A stretch of DNA of 7,872 nt, taken from positions 1-7,872 of the forward strand of contig OMSZ01000204.1 of NCBI GenBank assembly GCA_900313855.1, in the 5' to 3' direction. Within the stretch, counting starts at the first letter, position 1. Each line of letters starts with the position of its first letter. Below are positions 1 to 4,317 of this stretch, in pieces. Under the pieces are notes generated by a model that was given only the letters and a program-made list of their open reading frames with translations, searched no databases and had not been told where the DNA came from. The position numbers and the translations under genes are program-made. The DNA comes from an uncultured Eubacteriales bacterium (GTDB lineage Bacteria; Bacillota; Clostridia; Lachnospirales; Lachnospiraceae).

Positions 1-1
1 C

Positions 2-1288
2 CTTAATAATTATAAAGAGCTTTTGGGAGACGCTAGAGGCTGGTATGATGAGTTAGAGGATAAAGAGAGCTTCTATGAGTGTTATTTCAAGAAGAATATT
101 GATATTGTAAGGGCTGACAAGGCGTTCTTGTCTATAAGGGTCAATGAGGAGGATTATATGGGCGGTGCTCACGGCTCATATGGAAGCGGTGGCTACAATT
201 TTGACTCCGCTACGGGTAAAGAGCTTGCATTAAAGGATGTCATTCCGGACATTGCCACCCTTCAGAACATAGTTAAGGACAAGCTGAATGAAAAATATAA
301 CGATCTTGTAACTCTTGATTCGTTAGACGAAGCGGTACCTCAGTATCTGACAGGCGAAGCGGATCAGGGCTGCTCATGGTTTATCACTTCAGAGGGAGTT
401 GACATTTATTTCGGCATCTATCAGCTTGGTTCCTATGCTGCCGGAACGCAGACCGTAAGTATAAGATATGATGAGAATCCTGAATTATTTGCGGAGGGCT
501 TTGCTAAGCAGGAAGGTGACTATGTTCAGGCGTTTGGTACATGGGAGTCGCTTATGACTGATGTTAACGGTGATGGTACGGTTGACAGCTTTGAGATTCA
601 ACCTGTCTCAGAGGATTATGACTGGGTGAATAGCTTGAAATTTGTTGTAAATGGTACCGAGAGCGAACTTGAGGTGTATGGATATAGCCCGGAGCCTTAT
701 CTTGTCCATGTGGGCGGCAACACTTACATCTATGTCGAAATGACAGAGGAGAATGATTACAGGGAAACCTATGCTTTCCGGGTAACCGGCGATAAGGTTG
801 AAAAGGTTGGTGTATGGGGCGGATATATTACCGATATGCTGCCTTTGCCGGATTATGAGTCTGATTGGGATTCATATTGGGAGTCGGCATTTACATCGCC
901 GGGCGATTTATATATAGGCAACACGATTCAGATCTTTTCTACGCATTCAGGCTTAGCCAAGGCTTATATAAATGATGCGGGCGAGCTTGTAAAAACTGAG
1001 GATTATGATTACGCGATACAGTATGATGACAATCAAAGATATACCACCAAGAAAGAGCTTACGGCAGATGTCATCGATAAGGATAGCTTTGAGGTTGTAT
1101 CAGAGGGTGTTACTATTCCGGTAGGCACGAAGTTTTCAATGTATGGCACAAAGGGTGAAAGTATAATTGACCTTATGGATTCTGAGGGCAAGCTGTATCG
1201 ATTTAACATCAAGTCCGATGACTGGCCGCAGACTATTGACGGAACAGACATAGAAGAATTGTTTGACGGAATTATGTTCGCAGGTTGA
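2..1288 (+). CDS. DUF3298 (RsiV-like) domain protein, 5'-truncated
   Basis: The frame is open from the left edge of the window, so the true start, and any signal peptide or membrane anchor, lies outside. The first TTG in frame (base 23) has no ribosome site and is not a credible start. Seen: the segment GGAHGSYGSGGYNFD followed by TGKELALKDV, and later a GVDIYFG...SYAAGTQTVSI stretch. These are hallmarks of the DUF3298 domain found at the C-terminus of RsiV-type anti-sigma factors and of PdaC-like envelope proteins, usually after a DUF4163 domain. After this domain come about 260 residues rich in acidic and aromatic residues and probably beta-rich, which I cannot assign. They begin near a DVNGDGTVDSFE motif (bases 560-595) that resembles an EF-hand or dockerin calcium loop. 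By family, an extracytoplasmic location is likely. The substrate or ligand is unknown. The gene is convergent with spoVT and probably unrelated to the sporulation cluster. Confidence 0.75.
   Translation, partial: LNNYKELLGDARGWYDELEDKESFYECYFKKNIDIVRADKAFLSIRVNEEDYMGGAHGSYGSGGYNFDSATGKELALKDVIPDIATLQNIVKDKLNEKYNDLVTLDSLDEAVPQYLTGEADQGCSWFITSEGVDIYFGIYQLGSYAAGTQTVSIRYDENPELFAEGFAKQEGDYVQAFGTWESLMTDVNGDGTVDSFEIQPVSEDYDWVNSLKFVVNGTESELEVYGYSPEPYLVHVGGNTYIYVEMTEENDYRETYAFRVTGDKVEKVGVWGGYITDMLPLPDYESDWDSYWESAFTSPGDLYIGNTIQIFSTHSGLAKAYINDAGELVKTEDYDYAIQYDDNQRYTTKKELTADVIDKDSFEVVSEGVTIPVGTKFSMYGTKGESIIDLMDSEGKLYRFNIKSDDWPQTIDGTDIEELFDGIMFAG
560..595 (+). other. EF-hand/dockerin-like calcium-binding loop in the DUF3298 protein
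   Basis: The translated motif DVNGDGTVDSFE has Asp, Asn, Asp, a central Gly, Asp and a final Glu at positions 1, 3, 5, 6, 9 and 12. This is the classic spacing of a 12-residue EF-hand-type calcium loop, and it is common in secreted proteins of Clostridia. It lies just after the DUF3298 domain and may stabilise the following domain by binding calcium. The flanking helices of a true EF-hand are not obvious, so this is a loop-level call only. Confidence 0.5.
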
Positions 1289-1304
1289 GTATGATTGTTA
1301 TTGA

Positions 1305-1340
1305 TCGTCTCAGATGGGGGTTAATCCCCACCTGAGACGA
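1305..1340. terminator. Shared hairpin between convergent genes
   Basis: TCGTCTCAG (1305-1313) pairs with CTGAGACGA (1332-1340). An A/C mismatch separates this from the inner stem TGGGG (1315-1319) with CCCCA (1326-1330), leaving a 6-base loop. The stem is about 14 bp and GC-rich, and lies between the stop of the DUF3298 gene (1288) and the stop of spoVT (1348). It could serve both strands. Neither side has a strong T-run (AGTTGGTATT on plus, TCAATAACAA on minus), so efficiency as an intrinsic terminator is uncertain, but the position is right. Confidence 0.7.
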
Positions 1341-1347
1341 GTTGGTA

Positions 1348-1896
1348 TTATCCCTCCATCTGCTTTCCGAGGAAATTAGCGGCTATCACTGCGGCTTTAC
1401 GCTCTGTCTCGGTAAGAGGATTTTTCGAGTCCTTATTGAGGATTATAACTGAGCCTATTGCATCTCCCTCACATATAATAGTCTGTACGATCTCGCCGTC
1501 GTACATATCATCATTTTCACCTGTTATACGGATATATTTCTTCTCGCCTTTACGGGCCATTATCGCTTCCCTGTCGTTGATAGCGTCCTCAAGCTCCTTG
1601 TGAAGGTGCTTTCCGAGCAGGTTTTTCTTTGGCATTCCCGCCACGGCAATTATCTGGTCACGGTCTGTCACACAAACAGGACAGCCAAGTATCTGCGCTG
1701 TGGCATCTACATATTCCTGAGCAAATATAGACAGTTCGCCGATCGGAGAGTATTTCTTCAAAATAATCTCGCCGTCCTTATCAGTGAATATTTCTAGGGG
1801 ATCACCCTCTCTAATACGAAGTGTGCGTCGTATTTCCTTTGGCACAACGATTCTTCCAAGTTCATCGATCCTTCTTACAATTCCTGTAGCTTTCAT
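1348..1896 (-). CDS. spoVT: Stage V sporulation protein T (AbrB-family regulator)
   Basis: The product is 182 residues and reads like Bacillus SpoVT (about 178) from end to end. It begins MKATGIVRRIDELGRIVVPK, the swapped-hairpin AbrB DNA-binding domain (residues 1-50), continues EIRRTLRIREGDPLEIF, and ends with a GAF-like domain (about 60-182) closing in FLGKQMEG. SpoVT is a forespore regulator that tunes sigma-G genes and germination properties. The start is set at 1896. An in-frame ATG further upstream (1944) would add 16 residues absent from the family, whereas 1896 follows a GGAGGA site (1907-1912) by about 11 bases. Here the gene is on the strand opposite to the hup-to-tilS cluster and divergent from hup, whereas in Bacillus it is co-oriented at the head of the yab genes. 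A candidate sigma-G/F promoter and a candidate sigma-A promoter lie upstream. AbrB paralogs are an alternative, but the GAF-like half favours SpoVT. Confidence 0.95.
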   Translation of the reverse strand: MKATGIVRRIDELGRIVVPKEIRRTLRIREGDPLEIFTDKDGEIILKKYSPIGELSIFAQEYVDATAQILGCPVCVTDRDQIIAVAGMPKKNLLGKHLHKELEDAINDREAIMARKGEKKYIRITGENDDMYDGEIVQTIICEGDAIGSVIILNKDSKNPLTETERKAAVIAANFLGKQMEG

Positions 1897-1943
1897 AATA
1901 AAAGATTCCTCCATTTTCAAAACTATGATGTTTATTCTTAACA

Positions 1944-1972
1944 TAGTATCTGTAAAATAAAGGAATATATAC
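1944..1972 (-). promoter_or_regulatory. Candidate forespore (sigma-G/sigma-F) promoter of spoVT
   Basis: On the minus strand GTATA (1972-1968) is followed after 17 bases by GATACTA (1950-1944). The first fits the -35 pattern GHATR of sigma-G, and the second differs from the -10 pattern CATWHTA at one base. Transcription would start near 1937, giving a leader of about 40 bases. spoVT is a known sigma-G gene in Bacillus, which supports the assignment, but the region is AT-rich and a chance match is possible. Confidence 0.45.
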
Positions 1973-2015
1973 GTGATATTAAAAAAATTCCTGTAATGCT
2001 AGTAAAATCAATGAT

Positions 2016-2044
2016 TTTATGTTAATATTGCCTTGAAATGTCAA
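2016..2044 (-). promoter_or_regulatory. Candidate sigma-A promoter toward spoVT
   Basis: On the minus strand a perfect TTGACA (2044-2039) is followed after 17 bases by CATAAA (2021-2016), which matches TATAAT at four of six positions. It would give a leader of about 110 bases ahead of spoVT. Its -35 shares the dyad CTTGA-AATG-TCAAG with the plus-strand candidate. The weak -10 keeps confidence low. Confidence 0.35.
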
Positions 2045-2061
2045 GCAAAAATCATTATAAA
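2033..2061 (+). promoter_or_regulatory. Candidate distal sigma-A promoter toward hup
   Basis: TTGAAA (2033-2038) is followed after 17 bases by TATAAA (2056-2061), each one base from consensus with ideal spacing. It would start a transcript near 2068, some 240 bases before hup and upstream of the stronger promoter at 2195. It could be a second hup promoter or drive a short leader RNA. No terminator with a T-run follows before the next promoter. Confidence 0.4.
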
Positions 2062-2150
2062 AATGCACAAAAAGATCCTTGATTATATGTGCATAACCAA
2101 CAAAAAGAAATGGCAGATTGAATATATTTTGTGGTATTATTATTTGTAAA

Positions 2151-2182
2151 ATTCTACAATTTTGTACAAAAAAACGTAGAAT
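2151..2182. repeat. Nested dyad upstream of the hup promoter
   Basis: ATTCTAC (2151-2157) and GTAGAAT (2176-2182) form an outer inverted repeat. Between them lies a perfect 12-bp palindrome, TTTTGTACAAAA (2160-2171), almost on the same centre. The element ends about 12 bp before the -35 box of the main hup promoter. This is operator-like or, in RNA from the distal promoter, a hairpin. No T-run follows on the plus strand, so a terminator is not supported. Confidence 0.5.
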
Positions 2183-2194
2183 ATAGCTATTTGC

Positions 2195-2223
2195 TTGACA
2201 AACGTTGAACAAACGAGTATAAC
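2195..2223 (+). promoter_or_regulatory. Main sigma-A promoter of hup
   Basis: A perfect TTGACA (2195-2200) is followed after 17 bases by TATAAC (2218-2223), one base from the TATAAT consensus. This is the strongest promoter in the window and fits the high expression expected of HU. The start would lie near 2230, giving a leader of about 75 bases before the ATG at 2306. Confidence 0.85.
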
Positions 2224-2290
2224 TACTGTTAGGACTTGTCCACAAGATATTGCGTGGCAAGGAATATAAGCAAATACTATATATTTAAGA

Positions 2291-2305
2291 GGAGGAACTA
2301 TTCCT
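2291..2305 (+). promoter_or_regulatory. hup ribosome site within a small hairpin
   Basis: GGAGGA (2291-2296) lies nine bases before the ATG at 2306. AGGAA (2293-2297), CTA, and TTCCT (2301-2305) form a 5-bp stem with a 3-base loop that covers half of the site and ends directly at the start codon. Such a short stem is weak, but it could modulate initiation. Confidence 0.55.
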
Positions 2306-2587
2306 ATGAACAAAGCAGAGTTAGTAGCAGCTATGGCTGAGAAGACTGAATTATCTAAGAAGGACGCTGAGAAGGCACTTAAGGCTTTCACAGACGTTGT
2401 AGCAGCAGAGTTAACAAAGGGTGAGAAGATCCAGTTAGTTGGCTTCGGTACATTCGAAGTTGTTAAGAGACCAGCTAGAGAGGGTAGAAATCCTAAGACT
2501 GGTAAGTCTATGAAGATTCCTGCATCTAAGGCTCCTAAGTTCAAAGCTGGTAAGGCACTTAAGGATTCAGTTAACAAGAAGAAATAA
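2306..2587 (+). CDS. hup: HU family DNA-binding protein
   Basis: A 93-residue protein of standard HU length that binds and bends DNA as a dimer in the nucleoid. Seen: the N-terminal helices starting MNKAELVAAMAEK, the signature GFGTFEV (46-52), the DNA-clasping arm with REGRNPKTGK (58-67; intercalating Pro63) and the closing helix FKAGKALKDSVN. All arm arginines and lysines are present, so it looks functional. Codon use is narrower than in its neighbours (arginine only as AGA, many TTA and GCA codons), as expected for an abundant protein. It has a near-consensus promoter, a GGAGGA site and its own downstream hairpin, so it is probably transcribed largely alone with some read-through into rqcP. 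In Clostridia HU is often found at this place, next to the RqcP gene. IHF-like paralogs share the fold, but the sequence is typical HU. Confidence 0.97.
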   Translation: MNKAELVAAMAEKTELSKKDAEKALKAFTDVVAAELTKGEKIQLVGFGTFEVVKRPAREGRNPKTGKSMKIPASKAPKFKAGKALKDSVNKKK

Positions 2588-2606
2588 TCTGATTTGTTAT
2601 TAATTT

Positions 2607-2650
2607 AAGTTAACGAAGGGCTGTTGCGTATGCAATAGCCCTTTTAACTT
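2607..2650 (+). terminator. Terminator hairpin after hup
   Basis: AAGGGCTGTTGC (2616-2627) pairs with GCAATAGCCCTT (2632-2643) around a GTAT loop, a 12-bp stem with one G-T pair. The stem extends outward past a CG bulge through AAGTTAA (2607-2613) and TTAACTT (2644-2650). The run after the core is only TTTT followed by AACTTT, so termination may be partial, which would allow some rqcP transcription from the hup promoter. Confidence 0.75.
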
Positions 2651-2726
2651 TGGCAGGAATTTGCATAGTGCATTCATATCGTGCTTTGTATGACGCGAAT
2701 TCTGCCAAAAGACTTGCAGGGCAAGT
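2649..2726 (+). other. Structured rqcP leader with two hairpins
   Basis: TTTGGCAG-g-AATTTGC (2649-2664) pairs with GCGAATT-CTGCCAAA (2695-2709) in a 15-bp stem with one bulged G and one G-T pair. The enclosed bases can pair again through TCATAT (2674-2679) and GTATGA (2688-2693). A second hairpin follows at once: ACTTGC (2712-2717), AGG, GCAAGT (2721-2726). The rqcP ribosome site begins ten bases later. I recognise no known riboswitch. The frame open through this stretch (from 2650) is judged non-coding because it has no ribosome site and rqcP homologs start at MRLDKYL. Confidence 0.55.
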
Positions 2727-2748
2727 TGATAATATTTTGGAGGCATAT

Positions 2749-2988
2749 ATGAGATTAGACAAATATTTGAAGGTGTCAAGGCTTATCAAGCGCCGCACGG
2801 TTGCCAATGATGCCTGTGACGCGGGACGTGTAATGATAAATGGCAGGGTTGCAAAGGCCTCGGCTGATGTTAAGGTGGGCGACCGTATAGATATAGAATT
2901 CGGTAATAAAAGTGTTGCTGTTGAGGTGACGCAGATCGCTGACTCCACTAAGAAGGAGGATGCGAAGGAAATGTTTAAGTATCTCTGA
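2749..2988 (+). CDS. rqcP: RqcP, S4-domain ribosome quality-control factor
   Basis: A 79-residue protein that is essentially one S4 RNA-binding domain. It begins MRLDKYLKVSRLIKRRTVAN, continues AGRVMINGRVAKASADVKVGD and ends in a short lysine-rich tail. Length and sequence match Bacillus YabO/RqcP (about 86). That protein works with RqcH on obstructed 50S subunits to add C-terminal alanine tails to stalled chains. Basic residues R2, K5, K8, R11, K14, R15 and R16 supply the RNA-binding face. The start at 2749 follows TTGGAGG (2737-2743) by five bases. In-frame extension upstream to a TTG at 2650 would run through strong hairpins and is rejected. Its position directly before yabP matches the conserved Firmicute order. 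The related heat-shock S4 protein Hsp15 (hslR) is the other possible label, but context favours RqcP. Confidence 0.9.
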   Translation: MRLDKYLKVSRLIKRRTVANDACDAGRVMINGRVAKASADVKVGDRIDIEFGNKSVAVEVTQIADSTKKEDAKEMFKYL

Positions 2989-3015
2989 CAGCTAAGGAGA
3001 ATTTTTAGTTTATAA

Positions 3016-3044
3016 GAATTTTTCCAATTATCTCTTCATACATT
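3016..3044 (+). promoter_or_regulatory. Candidate sigma-E promoter of yabP-yabQ
   Basis: GAATTTT (3016-3022) matches the sigma-E -35 pattern KMATATT at six of seven bases. After 14 bases comes CATACATT (3037-3044), which fits the -10 pattern CATACAHT completely. Spacing is as known for sigma-E. yabP and yabQ are mother-cell sigma-E genes in Bacillus, so position, spacing and sequence agree. The transcript would start near 3051 with a leader of about 115 bases. Confidence 0.65.
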
Positions 3045-3079
3045 TAATTAAGTTAATAATAATTATGAGCATTTTCAAA

Positions 3080-3147
3080 GCTTTCTAATGGTCTCTAAGA
3101 CTATTAAAGCGGGAAGGTGACAAGCTTCGTAAATGCTTTAGCATTTA
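3080..3147 (+). other. Hairpins in the yabP leader
   Basis: TAATGGTCT (3086-3094) pairs with AGACTATTA (3098-3106) around a CTA loop, a 9-bp stem with one G-T pair. It is extended past a TC bulge by GCTT (3080-3083) with AAGC (3107-3110). A second perfect hairpin, TAAATGC (3130-3136), TTTA, GCATTTA (3141-3147), ends five bases before the ribosome site AAGGAG (3153-3158). Neither has a T-run, so they look like leader structures rather than terminators. Confidence 0.5.
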
Positions 3148-3165
3148 AACTTAAGGAGTGAGTGT

Positions 3166-3453
3166 ATGGAAGAGGTAAAAAGCAATATCAAATCGCACAG
3201 GATCACATTAAATAACAGGGGGTCGGGAACCGTGACCGGCGTTAACGCCGTAATATCTTTTGACCCTAACGAGATACTATTAGAGACCGAGCAGGGAATG
3301 CTTTTGATAAAGGGCAAGGAGTTAAATGTCACAAAGCTTACGCTTGAAAAAGGCGAGGTTGAGATTGACGGAAGGGTGGATTCATTTACTTATTCAGACA
3401 TTAAGCCGGGGATCAAAGATGATAATTCGATCTTTAACAGGCTGTTTAAGTAG
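3166..3453 (+). CDS. yabP: Sporulation protein YabP
   Basis: A 95-residue protein matching the YabP family in length (Bacillus about 100) and sequence: HRITLNNRGSGTVTGVNAVISFD near the start, then TEQGMLLIKGKELNVTKLTLEKGEVEIDGRV. It is a compact beta-rich domain related to YqfC. There is no signal peptide or membrane segment. YabP is made in the mother cell under sigma-E and is needed for normal spore formation; its molecular activity is not known. The start at 3166 follows AAGGAG (3153-3158) by seven bases. It ends eight bases before yabQ, whose ribosome site overlaps its stop, so the two are translated from one message. A near-consensus sigma-E promoter lies 120 bases upstream. Confidence 0.93.
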   Translation: MEEVKSNIKSHRITLNNRGSGTVTGVNAVISFDPNEILLETEQGMLLIKGKELNVTKLTLEKGEVEIDGRVDSFTYSDIKPGIKDDNSIFNRLFK

Positions 3454-3461
3454 GTGGAGCC

Positions 3462-3884
3462 ATGGCGGAGCTAATATATGATGAGATGAGTCTGTTCGGG
3501 ATCTGCTTTGCTCTTGGAGCGATGCTTGCATTTATTTATGACGGCTTTAGGATTCTGCGGCTTCTGGTGCCGCATAAGGATGTTGTCGTGGATATCGAAG
3601 ATCTTATTTTCTGGATATTCACGGCGTGGATAGTGTTTAAAACCCTGATGGTGTATAATCGCGGGATGTTAAGAGCCTATGCGTTCATGGGAATGTTTTT
3701 GGGAGTGGTGCTTTACGCATTTACACTCTCAAGGCTTTTGCTTGGGATAGTGAAAAAGCTGTCTCCCTATTGGAAAAAATGTTTCCGCACAATTATCAGT
3801 CCTTTCAAACTGCTTTCCGGTTATATTAGAAAAAAGTTGAAAAAAATGGCGGCAGAGGTTAAAATAGCGGTTAAAGGAAGATAA
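3462..3884 (+). CDS. yabQ: Spore cortex biosynthesis protein YabQ
   Basis: A 140-residue membrane protein with three clear hydrophobic segments, about residues 10-27, 46-64 and 72-94, and a strongly basic C-terminal tail rich in lysine. The N-terminal pattern GICFALGAMLAFIYDGFRIL followed by the acidic DIEDLIFWI segment is characteristic of YabQ. In Bacillus this mother-cell protein sits in the forespore outer membrane and is needed for cortex formation. It is shorter than Bacillus YabQ (about 211), as is usual in Clostridia, where the C-terminal extension is reduced. The ATG at 3462 is preceded by AGGTGG (3452-3457), which overlaps the stop of yabP. AGGTG matches the downstream half of the GGAGGTGATC consensus, which explains the apparently tight spacing. 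Coupled translation with yabP is likely. Confidence 0.9.
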   Translation: MAELIYDEMSLFGICFALGAMLAFIYDGFRILRLLVPHKDVVVDIEDLIFWIFTAWIVFKTLMVYNRGMLRAYAFMGMFLGVVLYAFTLSRLLLGIVKKLSPYWKKCFRTIISPFKLLSGYIRKKLKKMAAEVKIAVKGR

Positions 3885-3886
3885 TG

Positions 3887-3907
3887 TAAGACAAGAGGTG
3901 AGTCTTA
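3887..3907 (+). promoter_or_regulatory. divIC ribosome site in a hairpin loop
   Basis: TAAGAC (3887-3892) and GTCTTA (3902-3907) form a perfect 6-bp stem. The 9-base loop AAGAGGTGA contains the AGGTGA Shine-Dalgarno sequence of divIC. The TTG start codon comes one base after the stem. This arrangement fixes TTG 3909 as the start and could control initiation. Confidence 0.6.
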
Positions 3908-3908
3908 A

Positions 3909-4208
3909 TTGAGCAGAGAACCGAAGAAGAAAAAGAGAAGGAAAGATGTTCGGCTTATTTTTTTGGCAGTAGTTATCGTATGTATCGTGATAGGTATTAA
4001 GACGGCTATGCTTTATAAGGAGAGCAGGGAGCTTTCAAAGAAGCAGGAAGCTTTAGCTTCGCGTATGGAGAGCGAGGAACAGCGAAAGGAAGACCTTGAG
4101 GAATTAGAGAAATATATGAAGACCAAGAAATATATGGAGGAGGTCGCTAAGACAAAGTTAGGACTTGTTTATCCGAATGAGATTCTTATTCAGCCCGAGA
4201 ATAAATGA
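3909..4208 (+). CDS. divIC: Septum formation initiator DivIC/FtsB family
   Basis: A 99-residue bitopic membrane protein with a short basic cytoplasmic N-terminus (KKKKRRKD), one membrane segment at about 15-33, an extracytoplasmic coiled coil rich in Glu and Lys (about 36-72), and the conserved C-terminal block EEVAKTKLGLVYPNEILIQP. Order and length match DivIC/FtsB, which forms the FtsL-DivIB-DivIC trimer that activates septal wall synthesis by FtsW and its partner PBP. The start is TTG at 3909. No in-frame ATG occurs before residue 34, inside or after the membrane segment, and AGGTGA lies seven bases upstream. It follows yabQ by 24 bases, so it is probably co-transcribed with yabPQ during sporulation. 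No separate vegetative promoter is obvious, although division needs one. FtsL is a less likely alternative given the C-terminal block and neighbours. Confidence 0.9.
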   Translation: MSREPKKKKRRKDVRLIFLAVVIVCIVIGIKTAMLYKESRELSKKQEALASRMESEEQRKEDLEELEKYMKTKKYMEEVAKTKLGLVYPNEILIQPENK

Positions 4209-4212
4209 GTTC

Positions 4213-4249
4213 TATCGAAATTTGCGGTTTTAGAATAATCAATACGACA
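4213..4249. promoter_or_regulatory. Spo0A-box-like sequences before spoIIE
   Basis: TATCGAA on the plus strand (4213-4219) and TGTCGTA on the minus strand (4249-4243) each differ from the Spo0A box TGTCGAA at one base. spoIIE is a direct Spo0A target with a sigma-A promoter in Bacillus, which is why these were noted. I cannot place a convincing -35/-10 pair with them, and single-mismatch 7-mers are frequent, so this is weak. Confidence 0.25.
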
Positions 4250-4269
4250 TGATTTGCCATGGCACATCA
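4250..4269. promoter_or_regulatory. 20-bp operator-like palindrome before spoIIE
   Basis: TGATtTGCCATGGCAcATCA is symmetric at nine of ten half-site positions, with a perfect 10-bp core TGCCATGGCA (4255-4264). It lies 49-68 bases before the spoIIE start codon in an otherwise plain 108-bp gap. The lack of a loop favours a protein-binding site over an RNA hairpin. A TTGCCA inside it (4254-4259) resembles a -35 box, but no good -10 follows. The binding factor is unknown. Confidence 0.5.
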
Positions 4270-4317
4270 ATATGCTTTTATCGATTAAAAGAAAGCTGTG
4301 TATGGGAGGTATGTTGT

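Larger units (their letters stand above)
1897..2305. other. Divergent spoVT/hup control region
   Basis: This 409-bp gene-free stretch is strongly AT-rich and holds no convincing protein or RNA gene on either strand. Reading from left, it contains the spoVT ribosome site, the candidate sigma-G promoter (1944-1972), a small AT hairpin TAAAATC-AAT-GATTTTA (2003-2019), two overlapping divergent promoter candidates (2016-2061), a nested dyad (2151-2182), the main hup promoter (2195-2223) and the hup leader. Short open frames crossing it on the minus strand look like chance frames. Confidence 0.7.

Noticed and set aside
1897..1944. Upstream in-frame ATG extending SpoVT by 16 residues
   Set aside because: The family starts at MKATGIVRR, and a GGAGGA site lies inside the extension at the right distance from 1896.
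1979..2577. Minus-strand open frames across the hup upstream region and antisense to hup
   Set aside because: There is no ribosome site or recognisable domain, the composition follows AT-rich DNA, and the frame over hup is its antisense shadow.
2650..2748. In-frame N-terminal extension of RqcP from a TTG
   Set aside because: It runs through strong hairpins, lacks a ribosome site, and a TTGGAGG site precedes the conserved MRLDKYL start at 2749.
2989..3030. Terminator after rqcP
   Set aside because: The T-rich stretches (ATTTTTAG, AATTTTTCC) are not preceded by a GC-rich hairpin; only very weak pairing was found.
3831..3848. A6 and A7 runs in the 3' end of yabQ as possible slippage or phase-variation sites
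   Set aside because: The frame is intact, the tail is simply lysine-rich, and no alternative product in a shifted frame is evident.
4249..4317. 23-residue N-terminal extension of SpoIIE from ATG 4249
   Set aside because: No ribosome site is present and it crosses the palindrome; GGGAGGT points to ATG 4318.
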